15,111 nucleotides of DNA from an uncultured Vogesella sp. (GTDB lineage: Bacteria; Pseudomonadota; Gammaproteobacteria; Burkholderiales; Chromobacteriaceae). Positions 7,139 to 15,111 of this stretch are shown here, in pieces. The notes below the pieces were generated by a model. It worked only from the letters and a program-made list of their open reading frames with translations, had not been told where the DNA came from and did not search any database. The stretch spans positions 1 through 15,111 of the forward strand of contig CAMLGD010000067.1 in the NCBI GenBank assembly GCA_946479405.1, in the 5' to 3' direction. The translations under genes were made by a program, and so were the position numbers. The stretch's first letter is position 1; each line of letters starts with the position of its first letter.

Positions 7139-8353
7139 TTACACTCCGGCGCCGCCGGTGCCGAAGGCCTCGGCGTGGATGCGCGCGGCGTCCACCCCCA
7201 GCGCCAGCAGCGCGGCCTTTTGCTGCTGCATGAACGGCAGCGGACCGCACAGGTAGTAGTCGGCATCCGGCAGGATGGCGCTGGCGGCCACGGCGGCCAG
7301 CTCGATGCGGCCAACGTGCTGGTAATCACGGCCGGCGACATCTTCGGCGCGCGGCTGTTCGTACCAGATCTGGCTGTGCAGTTGCGGGTATTCGCGCGTC
7401 CAGTTGGCCAGCTGCTGACGGAAGGCGTGCACACCGCCGTGGCGACAGGCGTGCAGGTAGCGGATGCTGCGCGGGCTGTTCTGCTGCAGCAGTTGCTCCA
7501 GCATCGCCAGCATCGGCGTGGTGCCGACACCGGCGCTGAGCAGCACTACCGGCGTGCTGCGCTCTTCGTGCAGGAAGAAGTCACCCATCGGCGGGGCGAC
7601 ATCCAGATGATCGCCTTCGTTCACCGCGAAATGCAGCTGGTTGGACACCATGCCGGCCGGAGTAGTATCGCCGGCTTCGCGCTTCACCGAAATGCGCAGC
7701 GCAGTGCCACCTGGGGCGGACGACAGGCTGTACTGGCGCGGCTGCATCATGCCCAGCTGCGGCACCAGCAGGCGCACCGACAGGTACTGCCCCGGGCGGT
7801 ACTGCGGAAGCGGGCCGCCATCGGCCGGCTGCAGGTAGAAGGAAGTGATCTCTTCACTTTCCACCACCTTGCGGCCAACCTTGAAACCGCGCCAGCCACT
7901 CCAGCCGCCGCGCTGATTGGCGGCCTGCTGGTACAGCTTGCCTTCTTCGGCAATCAGGATGTCGGCCAGCTGACCATAGGCAGCGGCCCAGGCGGCGATC
8001 AGCTCGTCGCTGGCGGCCTCGCCCAGCACTTCGCGGATCGAGGCCAGCAGATGGCCGCCGACAATCGGGTAATGCTCGGCACGAATGCCCAGGCTGGCGT
8101 GCTTGTTGGCCACCAGTGCCAGCACCGGCGCCAGCACCGACGGGTCGTCGATGTGCTCGGCGTAGGCGGCTACCGCCATGGCCAGCGCCTGCTGCTGGCT
8201 GCCGGCCTGCTGGTGGCCCTGGTTGAAAATCTGCTTCAGTTCCGGATTGTGCTGGAACATGCGGGCGTAGAAGTGGCGGGTGAGGGTAACGCCGTGTTCT
8301 TTCAGTACCGGGGCGGTGGCTTTGACCAGTTGGCGGGTAGCGGCATCCAGCAT
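7139..8353 (-). CDS. hmp: Flavohaemoglobin, nitric oxide dioxygenase
   Basis: It oxidises NO to nitrate using O2 and NAD(P)H in the cytoplasm. The 404-residue product (E. coli Hmp 396) has an N-terminal globin with Y29 and Q53 in the distal pocket, proximal H85 and Y95. An FAD domain follows with RQYSLSSAP at 206-214, then an NAD domain with the G-V-G-T-T-P-M loop at 275-281. The start is ATG 8353 with AAAGGA about 8 bp upstream (8361-8366). Two repeat copies lie inside: 7870-7882 read as K158-V-G-R161 at the globin-FAD linker, and 7306-7318 read as H-V-G-R. AT-rich inverted repeats upstream are candidate NsrR sites, and nsrR follows directly, which together point to NO-controlled expression. 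Confidence 0.96.
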   Translation of the reverse strand: MLDAATRQLVKATAPVLKEHGVTLTRHFYARMFQHNPELKQIFNQGHQQAGSQQQALAMAVAAYAEHIDDPSVLAPVLALVANKHASLGIRAEHYPIVGGHLLASIREVLGEAASDELIAAWAAAYGQLADILIAEEGKLYQQAANQRGGWSGWRGFKVGRKVVESEEITSFYLQPADGGPLPQYRPGQYLSVRLLVPQLGMMQPRQYSLSSAPGGTALRISVKREAGDTTPAGMVSNQLHFAVNEGDHLDVAPPMGDFFLHEERSTPVVLLSAGVGTTPMLAMLEQLLQQNSPRSIRYLHACRHGGVHAFRQQLANWTREYPQLHSQIWYEQPRAEDVAGRDYQHVGRIELAAVAASAILPDADYYLCGPLPFMQQQKAALLALGVDAARIHAEAFGTGGAGV

Positions 8354-8368
8354 GTGTGTATCCTTTAG

Positions 8369-8398
8369 ATGTGTAATTAATACATTTTTTAATGTGTA
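8369..8398. promoter_or_regulatory. AT-rich operator-like repeats next to hmp (candidate NsrR site)
   Basis: ATGTGTAATTAATACAT at 8369-8385 is an imperfect 17-bp inverted repeat 16 bp upstream of the hmp start, just before its ribosome site. It abuts a second one, TACATT-T4-AATGTG (8381-8396). The AT-rich sequence contrasts sharply with the surrounding DNA. A TATTAA on the minus strand (8377-8382) could be a -10, so a bound repressor would block the promoter. Assignment to NsrR rests on the nsrR neighbour. Confidence 0.55.
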
Positions 8399-8463
8399 CC
8401 AGCACCCAAGTCGGGCTCGCCGCTTCCCTGCCGCTGATGCTTGGCATGGGCCGCTGGCAACGG

Positions 8464-8500
8464 CAATTCAAATATGTGTTAATTGTACATGTTTGAATTG
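8464..8500. promoter_or_regulatory. Long AT-rich inverted repeat upstream of hmp
   Basis: Perfect 9-bp arms CAATTCAAA (8464-8472) and TTTGAATTG (8492-8500) enclose ATGTGTTAATTGTACAT (8474-8490), which agrees with the proximal hmp element at 13 of 17 positions. It lies 111 bp or more from the hmp start. It is probably a second regulator site or promoter element. No gene is seen between 8501 and 8631. Confidence 0.5.
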
Positions 8501-8631
8501 GCGCTGTCACGGCGGTGGTGGCGATGCAGTGTAACGGTGAGTAGGGCGTGCCGGAGAAGGGGCGTGGCCGCGGGCATGCGGGCATCGCGGCGGGCGGCGA
8601 GGTCAGCGCAGGCTGGGTTGCAGTGGATTGC

Positions 8632-8889
8632 TTAGTGCCGGGCGTGGTGTCCGGCAAGTGGGCGCGGGCGTAAAAAAACCGGGCTGCAGCCCGGTTTGTC
8701 GCTACCGTCCGCCTCCGTGATGGGTTCGCTGGCGGATGTGTCGCGGTAATCTTCGTACCAGTCGTCAAGCTCGGCCAGCAGTGCCAGCTTGTTGCCAAAG
8801 CGGGCACCGGAAGCGCTGCGCTGGTGGGCGCCGCCTTTCTTCATCTGCGGGGCATGCGCAAACGGATTGCGTGGTTTCAGGGTCAGCAT
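8632..8889 (-). CDS. Small conserved-looking hypothetical ORF with an internal terminator
   Basis: ATG 8889 follows a strong ribosome site (CGGGAGA, 8895-8900) and the frame stays open for 85 codons to TAA at 8632. The first 50 or so residues look like a real protein: LKPRNPF, then M-K-K-G-G-A-H-Q-R-S, then A-L-L-A-E-L-D-D-W-Y-E-D-Y. I recall small proteobacterial proteins with a similar RNPF...KGGAH...ELDDW pattern but cannot name a function. The last third contains a perfect intrinsic terminator (8672-8697), so most transcripts should end before the stop codon. Either the true protein ends earlier and the frame has shifted (a +1 shift meets TAG just before the hairpin), or the mRNA is deliberately non-stop, as in arfA. 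The KKGGAHQRS stretch faintly recalls the KKGKGSYxR of ArfA, but the acidic tail does not. Confidence 0.6.
   Translation of the reverse strand: MLTLKPRNPFAHAPQMKKGGAHQRSASGARFGNKLALLAELDDWYEDYRDTSASEPITEADGSDKPGCSPVFLRPRPLAGHHARH
8672..8697 (-). terminator. Intrinsic terminator inside the small ORF
   Basis: A perfect 22-bp palindrome (8676-8697) is followed on the minus strand by seven T residues (8672-8678). It lies about 40 bp upstream of the in-frame stop codon at 8632-8634. Confidence 0.88.
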
Positions 8890-8914
8890 GGGATCTCCCG
8901 TGGTGGATAACGCT

Positions 8915-8940
8915 TGCGGCCAACCTTGGGGCTGGCCGCA
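8915..8940. repeat. Head-to-head uptake-like motif pair forming a hairpin
   Basis: 8915-8927 is an exact minus-strand copy of AAGGTTGGCCGCA. 8933-8940 supplies TGGCCGCA on the plus strand, giving a perfect 8-bp stem with a 10-base loop. It sits between udk and the small ORF. There is no T tract, so it would be at most a weak or Rho-assisted terminator for udk. Confidence 0.82.
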
Positions 8941-8998
8941 GCATGCAGGCTTCGATAGGACGACTGCCGGAAAGTTGCAGCCGCCGGTAAATAGCGCC

Positions 8999-9613
8999 TC
9001 AAGCGATCAGGCTGGTGACCTTGGTGGTAATGATGTCCACCGCCGGCTCGTTGGCGCCGTGTGGCAGGATCACGTCGGCAAAGCGTTTGGTCGGCTCGAT
9101 GAACTGGTTGTGCATCGGCCGTACCGTGGCCAGGTACTGTTCGATTACGTTGTCGGTGGTGCGGCCGCGCTCGGCGATATCGCGCTTCAGGCGGCGGATG
9201 AAGCGTACGTCGGCGTCGGTGTCGACGAAGATCTTCAGCGACATCATGTCGCGTAGCGCGGCGTCGTACAGCGGGAACAGCCCTTCGATCACGATCACCG
9301 GTGCCGGCTGGATGCGCACGGTTTCCTCGGCGCGGTTGTGGCGGGCAAAGTCGTATACCGGCATGTCGATGGCCAGACCGTTGCGCAGGTCGTCGATGTG
9401 CTCGATCAGCAGCGGCCAGTCGAAGGCCTGCGGATGATCATAGTTGGTGCCGAGCCGCTGTTCGAACGACAGGTGACTCTGGTCACGGTAGTAGTAGTCC
9501 TGCACGATCACGGCAGCCATCTCCGGCCCGATCGCTTCCAGTACCTTGTGGGTAACCGTGCTTTTGCCGCTGCCGCTGCCGCCAGCGATGCCGATGATGA
9601 ACGGTGTGCTCAT
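8999..9613 (-). CDS. udk: Uridine/cytidine kinase
   Basis: It phosphorylates uridine or cytidine to UMP/CMP with ATP or GTP in pyrimidine salvage. From ATG 9613 the product is 204 aa (E. coli Udk 213) and opens MSTPFIIGIAGGSGSGKST, with the Walker A motif G-G-S-G-S-G-K-S at 11-18. The substrate loop VQDYYYRDQSHLSFEQR, the NYDHPQAFDW block, VIEGLFPLYDAALRDM and the lid segment RFIRRLKRDIAERGR are all typical of Udk. A longer start at 9643 adds ten residues without homology. It lies downstream of the GST-like gene on the same strand (82 bp apart) and may be read with it. The next gene downstream is separated by the hairpin at 8915-8940. Confidence 0.95.
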   Translation of the reverse strand: MSTPFIIGIAGGSGSGKSTVTHKVLEAIGPEMAAVIVQDYYYRDQSHLSFEQRLGTNYDHPQAFDWPLLIEHIDDLRNGLAIDMPVYDFARHNRAEETVRIQPAPVIVIEGLFPLYDAALRDMMSLKIFVDTDADVRFIRRLKRDIAERGRTTDNVIEQYLATVRPMHNQFIEPTKRFADVILPHGANEPAVDIITTKVTSLIA

Positions 9614-9695
9614 GTCTGATGCCCCAACAAAAAAGCCCGCCATTCTAATGACTTGGCGCGCTGCCGGCTATCGCGGCGGTCAACCGGACAGCGAT

Positions 9696-10331
9696 CTATG
9701 CCAGCGTGGCGGCCTGCTCGGTTTCCGCCGCGTCGAACCACTCCAGCAGCGCCGCATCGGCCAGCACATGATCGGCGTAGGCGGCGGCCAGCGGCGGCAG
9801 CTCGATGCCGTAGCTGACGAAACGGCAGGCCACCGGCGCAAACATGGCATCGGCAATGCTGAAGCGGCCGAACAGCCACGGGCCGCCATCCACATGGCGC
9901 TGGCGCAACTGCTGCCAGATATCGCAGATGCGGCGGATATCGGCGGCGGCTTCCACCGATGGCTCATGCCGCGTGCGCAGCGTGATGTTGAACGGCAGCT
10001 CGCCGCGCAGCGCCAGAAAGCCGCTGTGCATCTCGGCACTGATGGCGCGTGCCTCGGCACGCTCGGCGGCATCGTCCGGCCACAGTTTCGAGGCGGGGAA
10101 CAACTCGTTCAGGTATTCGCAGATCGCCAGCGAGTCATGTACGCGCAGGTTGTCGTGGTACAGCACCGGCACCTTGCCGGCCGGGTTGGCCGCCAGCAGG
10201 TGCTGTTGCGTGTCCGGCATGTACAGGCGGATGTGCTGCTCGCGGAACGGCTCGCCGATGTGCTTGAGCAGCAGCCACGGCCGCAGCGACCAGGACGAGA
10301 AATTCTTGTTGCCGATGACCAGGGTCAGCAT
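9696..10331 (-). CDS. Glutathione S-transferase family protein
   Basis: A 211-residue soluble GST-fold protein. The start at ATG 10331 is fixed by a clear GGAGG ribosome site 5-6 bp upstream and by the characteristic opening MLTLVIGNKNFSSWSLRPWL, where S12 or S13 is the probable glutathione-activating residue. The thioredoxin-like half also has N-P-A-G-K-V-P (49-55, with the cis-Pro turn) and D-S-L-A-I-C-E-Y-L (66-74, gamma-glutamyl binding). The C-terminal half is helical, with WLFGRFSIADAMFAPV, the N-capping box of GSTs. The substrate is not predictable. A repeat-core match at 10186-10193 lies antisense within the conserved N-P-A-G-K codons and may be chance. Confidence 0.9.
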   Translation of the reverse strand: MLTLVIGNKNFSSWSLRPWLLLKHIGEPFREQHIRLYMPDTQQHLLAANPAGKVPVLYHDNLRVHDSLAICEYLNELFPASKLWPDDAAERAEARAISAEMHSGFLALRGELPFNITLRTRHEPSVEAAADIRRICDIWQQLRQRHVDGGPWLFGRFSIADAMFAPVACRFVSYGIELPPLAAAYADHVLADAALLEWFDAAETEQAATLA

Positions 10332-10412
10332 GACAGCCTCCGGATTGGGTAGGTGATGGCAGGGATGCTCCAGCATAGCAAAGCCGACCGGCGGCCAGCA
10401 GGCCCAAACGCA

Positions 10413-10437
10413 AACGCCCTGCACGGGGCAGGGCGTT
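10413..10437 (-). terminator. Hairpin at the end of the isc operon
   Basis: Ten-base-pair stem (10413-10422 with 10428-10437), extendable by three pairs past a bulged A, about 25 bp after the iscX stop. The tail is only T3, so termination may be partial. Confidence 0.7.
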
Positions 10438-10444
10438 GCGGGCA

Positions 10445-10457
10445 TGCGGCCAACGTG
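10445..10457 (-). repeat. Uptake-like motif after iscX (CACGTTGGCCGCA)
   Basis: A minus-strand copy of the C-type variant (ACGTTGGCCGCA) placed between the iscX stop codon and the operon-end hairpin. It is six bases from the stop codon. Confidence 0.8.
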
Positions 10458-10462
10458 GCGTG

Positions 10463-10657
10463 TTATTCCGCCTCGTCGATCCACGCCTGCTGAATGGCTT
10501 CCAGTACCTTCTCGCCGCCCCGCTTGTGATCGTCGTCAAAACCCGGCAGTTCCACCACCCAGTTGTGCAGGTCGACAAAGCGCACGGTTTTCGGGTCCAC
10601 CTCCGGATGCGCTTCGCACAGCTCGATGGCGATGTCGTTGATGTCGCTCCATTTCAT
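10463..10657 (-). CDS. iscX: Fe-S cluster assembly protein IscX
   Basis: A small acidic protein that binds IscS and iron and modulates cluster assembly. The 64-residue product has the family features M-K-W-S-D at the start, D-P-K-T-V-R-F-x-D-L-H-x-W in the middle and E-K-x-L-E-A-I-x-x-x-W-x-D-E-A-E at the end, nearly the same as E. coli IscX (66 aa). It begins 11 bp after the fdx stop with a GAGGAG ribosome site overlapping the fdx end, so it is the last gene of the isc operon, as in E. coli. Confidence 0.95.
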   Translation of the reverse strand: MKWSDINDIAIELCEAHPEVDPKTVRFVDLHNWVVELPGFDDDHKRGGEKVLEAIQQAWIDEAE

Positions 10658-10668
10658 GGCCGGGCTCC

Positions 10669-11010
10669 TCAGTGATGTTCGCGGGCGTGGTTGATGGTGT
10701 AGCGCGGAATCTCCACCACCAGGTCCTGGTCGGTAACGATGGCTTGGCAGGACAGCCGTGATTGCGCTTCCAGGCCCCAGGCCTTGTCCAGCATGTCATC
10801 TTCCAGGTCGTCGGACGGTGGCAGCGAGTTGAAGCCTTCACGCACGATGACGTGGCAGGTGGTGCAGGCACAGGACATTTCGCAGGCGTGCTCGATTTCG
10901 ATGTCGTGGGCCAGCAGCGCCTCGCAGACGCTGGTGCCGGTCTCGACATTGTCGAGCACGGCGCCGTCCGGGCACAGGTCGGTATTGGGCAGCACGATGA
11001 TACGCGGCAT
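10669..11010 (-). CDS. fdx: [2Fe-2S] ferredoxin Fdx of the ISC system
   Basis: It supplies electrons for Fe-S cluster formation on IscU. From ATG 11010 the product has 113 residues and opens MPRIIVLPNTDLCPDG. The cluster ligands C43, C49, C52 and C88 follow the C-x5-C-x2-C...C pattern of the E. coli protein, shifted by one, and the extra C47 (C46 in E. coli) is also present. The ribosome site GGAGA lies 8 bp upstream. A longer frame from 11124 overlaps hscA and lacks homology. The 46-bp gap after hscA holds one antisense copy of the repeat. Confidence 0.95.
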   Translation of the reverse strand: MPRIIVLPNTDLCPDGAVLDNVETGTSVCEALLAHDIEIEHACEMSCACTTCHVIVREGFNSLPPSDDLEDDMLDKAWGLEAQSRLSCQAIVTDQDLVVEIPRYTINHAREHH

Positions 11011-11021
11011 GGGTAAGTCTC

Positions 11022-11034
11022 CGGGTTGGCCGCA
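11022..11034 (+). repeat. Uptake-like motif between hscA and fdx (GGGTTGGCCGCA)
   Basis: A plus-strand copy, opposite to transcription, immediately upstream of the fdx ribosome site. It is a G-variant at the third base of the core flank. Confidence 0.78.
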
Positions 11035-11056
11035 GCGCGCGGCCGTCTCAATAGGG

Positions 11057-12916
<1,860 letters not shown>

Positions 12917-12940
12917 GTCGGGTCAGCTTACTTTGTGCAA

Positions 12941-12960
12941 AGGCTGGCCGCGGCCAACCT
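12941..12960. repeat. Palindromic overlap of two uptake-like motifs between hscB and hscA
   Basis: TGGCCGCGGCCA (12945-12956) is a perfect palindrome. AGG and CCT also pair outside one mismatched base on each side. It reads as two head-to-head motif copies sharing the GC centre; the minus-strand copy AGGTTGGCCGCG is the better match. Confidence 0.78.
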
Positions 12961-12974
12961 GAGGTTTGTTCGGT

Positions 12975-13508
12975 TCAGTACAGCAACGCTTCAATGGCGT
13001 CGCCGATTTCCTGGTCCAGTTTTTCCAGAAAGCGCAGCTTGCGGACCAGCAGCGCGGCGCTGGTATGGTCTGCCGCATCGTCCAGCACCGTGGCCAATTC
13101 GTCTTCCAGTGCCTTCACGTCGCTGCGCAACTGGCGGGTCAGTGCCTCCAGCGCGGCCACATCCTTGCCGTGGCGGGCATCTTCGATGCTCTCGCGCCAT
13201 TCCATCTGCGCCATCAGGAACGCCGGCGGCATGCTGGTGTTGGTTTCCTCGGCGGTATCCACGCCGGCCAGCTGCAGCAGGTAACGCGCGCGCGCCAGCG
13301 GCGATTTCAGCGTCTGGTAGGCTTCGTTGATGCGGGTGGCCTGCATCAGTGCCACGCGTTTTTCGGCATCGCCGGCGGCGGCAAAGCGGTCCGGGTGCGC
13401 GGCGGCAGCGGCGGTGCGCCAGGCGCTGTCCAGCTGCGCATTATCGATGCGGAAGCGGCGCGGCAGCTGGAACAGGGCGAAATGATCCTGCGAGAAGTCG
13501 GCGGACAT
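12975..13508 (-). CDS. hscB: J-domain co-chaperone HscB
   Basis: It delivers IscU to HscA and stimulates its ATPase. From ATG 13508 the product is 177 aa (E. coli 171). The N-terminal J-domain has the H-P-D motif (AAAHPDRFA, near residues 38-40), followed by RINEAYQTLKSPLARARYLLQL. A C-terminal three-helix IscU-binding part contains FLMAQMEWRE and VRKLRFLEKLDQEI. The longer start at 13523 adds only five residues. It lies 58 bp upstream of hscA, with the palindromic repeat pair in the gap, and is separated from iscA by a hairpin. Confidence 0.95.
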   Translation of the reverse strand: MSADFSQDHFALFQLPRRFRIDNAQLDSAWRTAAAAAHPDRFAAAGDAEKRVALMQATRINEAYQTLKSPLARARYLLQLAGVDTAEETNTSMPPAFLMAQMEWRESIEDARHGKDVAALEALTRQLRSDVKALEDELATVLDDAADHTSAALLVRKLRFLEKLDQEIGDAIEALLY

Positions 13509-13543
13509 GCGGGCTTTCTGCAAAAACCGGGGTGAATAACGTC

Positions 13544-13580
13544 AAAACCGGCCCTGCCGCGTGGAGGCGGCATAGCCGGT
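13544..13580 (-). terminator. Terminator-like hairpin between iscA and hscB
   Basis: Outer stem 13547-13552 with 13575-13580 and inner stem 13555-13560 with 13567-13572 (12 pairs, one 2x2 internal loop, six-base loop), followed on the minus strand by T3-4. The short T run suggests attenuation or 3'-end protection of the iscSUA part rather than full termination. Confidence 0.6.
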
Positions 13581-13594
13581 GACAGGGAGCGGGT

Positions 13595-13918
13595 TTAAAC
13601 GTTGAAGCTTTCGCCGCAACCGCACTCGTTTTTCACGTTCGGGTTATTGAACTGGAAGCCTTCGTTCAGGCCTTCCTTGGCGTAGTCCAGCTCGGTGCCG
13701 TCAAGGTAGGCCAGGCTCTTGGCGTCGGTGAACACGGTGACGCCGTGGCTCTGGAAAGTCACGTCCTCGTCGCTGGCGACATCGACGAACTCCAGCTTGT
13801 AGGCCATGCCGGAGCAGCCGGAGGTCTTCACCCCCAGGCGGATGCCCAGGCCTTTACCGCGCTTGGCGATAAAGTTGCTGACGTGGGTTGCTGCGCGTTC
13901 GGTAAGCGTGATTGCCAT
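13595..13918 (-). CDS. iscA: A-type Fe-S carrier IscA
   Basis: It accepts and passes on Fe-S clusters to target proteins. The 107-residue product equals E. coli IscA in length and has the three conserved cysteines C35 (TSGCSG), C99 and C101 (NECGCGESF). It starts [13 protein letters not shown] at ATG 13918, 46 bp after iscU, with a weak AAGG ribosome site. ErpA or SufA would be the alternatives, but position between iscU and hscB settles the name. Confidence 0.96.
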   Translation of the reverse strand: MAITLTERAATHVSNFIAKRGKGLGIRLGVKTSGCSGMAYKLEFVDVASDEDVTFQSHGVTVFTDAKSLAYLDGTELDYAKEGLNEGFQFNNPNVKNECGCGESFNV

Positions 13919-13940
13919 AATGCTTCTGCCTTCTGCTACC

Positions 13941-13959
13941 GGCGGGCTGGTGGCCCGCC
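13941..13959 (-). other. GC-rich hairpin between iscU and iscA
   Basis: Perfect 7-bp stem GGCGGGC/GCCCGCC with a five-base loop, with no T tract. It starts six bases after the iscU stop on the minus strand and could protect the iscSU 3' end or mark a processing site. Confidence 0.55.
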
Positions 13960-13964
13960 CGGGA

Positions 13965-14348
13965 TCATTTCACGTGCTTTTGCTTGTAATCGGCGACGGC
14001 GGCCTTGATCGCGTCTTCGGCCAGGATCGAGCAGTGGATCTTCACCGGCGGCAACGCCAGTTCTTCCGCGATCGCGGTGTTCTTGATCGCCAGTGCCTCG
14101 TCCAGCGATTTGCCTTTCACCCATTCGGTGACCAGCGAGCTGGAGGCAATGGCAGAGCCACAGCCGTAGGTCTTGAACTTGGCGTCTTCGATTACGCCGG
14201 CTTCGTTTACCTTAATCTGCAGCTTCATCACGTCGCCACAGGCCGGTGCACCCACCATGCCGGTACCAACCGATTCGTCACCCTTGTCGAAAGCGCCCAC
14301 GTTGCGCGGGTTTTCGTAGTGGTCCATCAACTTGTCGCTGTATGCCAT
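13965..14348 (-). CDS. iscU: Fe-S cluster scaffold IscU
   Basis: The scaffold on which IscS-derived sulfur and iron form a [2Fe-2S] cluster. The 127-residue product opens [18 protein letters not shown]. It has the cluster cysteines C37 (PACGD), C63 (YGCGSA) and C106 (IHCSIL), with H105 beside the last. The HscA recognition sequence L-P-P-V-K is at 99-103. The ribosome site GGAGAAG is well placed. It follows iscS after a 55-bp gap containing an inverted pair of the repeat. Confidence 0.97.
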   Translation of the reverse strand: MAYSDKLMDHYENPRNVGAFDKGDESVGTGMVGAPACGDVMKLQIKVNEAGVIEDAKFKTYGCGSAIASSSLVTEWVKGKSLDEALAIKNTAIAEELALPPVKIHCSILAEDAIKAAVADYKQKHVK

Positions 14349-14362
14349 GATCTTCTCCTGCG

Positions 14363-14390
14363 TGCGGCCAACCCTGTAACGTTGGCCGCA
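14363..14390. repeat. Perfect inverted pair of uptake-like motifs between iscS and iscU
   Basis: TGCGGCCAAC (14363-14372) and GTTGGCCGCA (14381-14390) form a 10-bp perfect stem with an eight-base loop. Both arms are full motif copies: AGGGTTGGCCGCA on the minus strand and AACGTTGGCCGCA on the plus strand. It lies 15 bases before the iscU start codon, just ahead of its ribosome site, with no T tract. Confidence 0.88.
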
Positions 14391-14403
14391 TCATCAAAAC
14401 GGT

Positions 14404-15111
14404 TTAGTGGGCGGCCCACTCGATGGTGTTGAGGTCGATGCCTTCCTGAAACATCTCCCACAGCGGCGACAGTTCGCGCAGCTTGCCGATCTTCTGCTGC
14501 AGCAGCTGCACGGTGAAGTCGATGTCGGCTTCGGTGGTGAAGCGGCCGATGGAGAAGCGGATCGAGCTGTGCGCCAGTTCGTCGTTGCGGCCCAGTGCGC
14601 GCAGCACGTAGGACGGCTCCAGCGAGGCGGAGGTACAGGCGGAACCGGAGGATACCGCCAGCTCCTTGATCGCCATGATCAGGCTTTCGCCCTCGACGAA
14701 GTTGAAGCTCACGTTCAGGTTGTGCGGTACGCGCTGCTTGATGTCGCCGTTGAGGTATACCTCTTCGATGCTCTGCAGGCCTGCCCACAGGCGGTCGCGC
14801 AGCGCGCCGATGCGAGCGTTTTCGCTGGCCATTTCTTCACGGGCGATGCGGAAGGCGGCGCCCATGCCGGTGATCTGGTGCGTAGCCAGGGTGCCGGAGC
14901 GGAAACCGCGCTCGTGGCCGCCACCGTGCATCTGCGCTTCCAGACGCACGCGCGGCTTGCGGCGGATGTACAGCGCGCCGATGCCTTTCGGGCCGTAGGT
15001 CTTGTGCGCGGAGAAGCTCATCAGGTCGACCTTGAGCTTGTCCAGATCGATCTCCACCTTGCCGGTGGCCTGGGCGGCGTCCACGTGGAACAGCACGCCG
15101 CGGGCGCGGCA
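14404..15111 (-). CDS. iscS: Cysteine desulfurase IscS, C-terminal part
   Basis: A pyridoxal-phosphate enzyme that takes sulfur from cysteine for Fe-S clusters, tRNA thiolation and thiamine. Only the last 236 codons are in the window; the frame is open to the edge. Visible are H-V-D-A-A-Q (cofactor-binding D and Q), the PLP lysine in [30 protein letters not shown], and the mobile-loop catalytic cysteine in [21 protein letters not shown]. It ends [20 protein letters not shown], almost the same as E. coli IscS. It heads the visible isc genes; iscR, if present, would be outside the window. Confidence 0.97.
   Translation of the reverse strand, partial: CRARGVLFHVDAAQATGKVEIDLDKLKVDLMSFSAHKTYGPKGIGALYIRRKPRVRLEAQMHGGGHERGFRSGTLATHQITGMGAAFRIAREEMASENARIGALRDRLWAGLQSIEEVYLNGDIKQRVPHNLNVSFNFVEGESLIMAIKELAVSSGSACTSASLEPSYVLRALGRNDELAHSSIRFSIGRFTTEADIDFTVQLLQQKIGKLRELSPLWEMFQEGIDLNTIEWAAH

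Noticed and set aside
7175..8368. 397-codon plus-strand open frame opposite hmp
   Set aside because: Same kind of shadow; hmp has all its catalytic residues on the minus strand.
7854..8807. 317-codon minus-strand open frame spanning the hmp promoter
   Set aside because: It overlaps hmp in another frame, is proline/threonine/arginine rich, and crosses operators and a terminator.
10186..10193. Motif core in the GST-like gene as a true signal copy
   Set aside because: Only the core plus G matches and it falls in the conserved N-P-A-G-K codons of the antisense gene; counted but treated as possibly chance, as is 11846-11853 in HscA.
11042..11051. GCCGTCTCAA, one base from the Neisseria uptake sequence GCCGTCTGAA
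   Set aside because: Only one such site was noticed, with the critical CTG core changed. The repeated signal in this DNA is a different motif, so this is probably chance.

Overview
The window is about 15.1 kb of GC-rich DNA from a beta-proteobacterium, most probably a Neisseriales/Chromobacteriaceae relative (Chromobacterium, Vogesella, Aquitalea or Gulbenkiania type). This assignment is inferred from protein resemblance (CioB-type oxidase subunit, DUF3149, FNR, NsrR, a full isc operon) and was not searched. The genes are chromosomal housekeeping and oxygen/NO-response genes. I see no rRNA, tRNA, CRISPR array, insertion sequence or phage gene.

Layout. 1-548: 3' end of a cytochrome bd-type quinol oxidase subunit II gene with a strong terminator. 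674-980: an FNR-box promoter, a 44-residue membrane protein gene (DUF3149-like) and a terminator. 1147-1935 (minus): suhB. 2080-4227 (plus): a tight three-gene unit, trmJ, a DUF1853 gene and a small flavodoxin-like protein. 4286-5032 (minus): fnr, divergent from hemN (5144-6550), with one perfect FNR box between them. 6633-8353 (minus): hmp followed by nsrR, with AT-rich operator-like repeats upstream of hmp. 8632-8889 (minus): a small ORF of unknown function with an intrinsic terminator inside its reading frame. 8999-9613 (minus): udk. 9696-10331 (minus): a glutathione S-transferase-like gene. 10463-15111 (minus): the isc operon in the order iscS (cut by the window edge), iscU, iscA, hscB, hscA, fdx, iscX.

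How the genes fit together. The isc operon makes iron-sulfur clusters. Several products here use them: FNR ([4Fe-4S] oxygen sensor), NsrR (Fe-S NO sensor), HemN (radical-SAM, anaerobic haem synthesis) and Fdx. Hmp detoxifies NO, and the bd oxidase supports low-oxygen respiration. The window therefore reads as an oxygen/NO adaptation neighbourhood next to its cofactor supply.

The most unusual signal is not a gene. The 8-mer TTGGCCGC (either strand) occurs 20 times by hand count, where base composition predicts about one. In 19 copies it is GTTGGCCGC and in 14 it is GTTGGCCGCA; the best full form is AAGGTTGGCCGCA, with AACGTTGGCCGCA as a variant. It lies in coding DNA in all three reading frames and is enriched between genes, where it sometimes forms head-to-head inverted pairs. 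This is the behaviour of a DNA uptake sequence, but the motif is unlike the Neisseria DUS or the Haemophilus USS. I propose it as a candidate uptake-type genomic signal.
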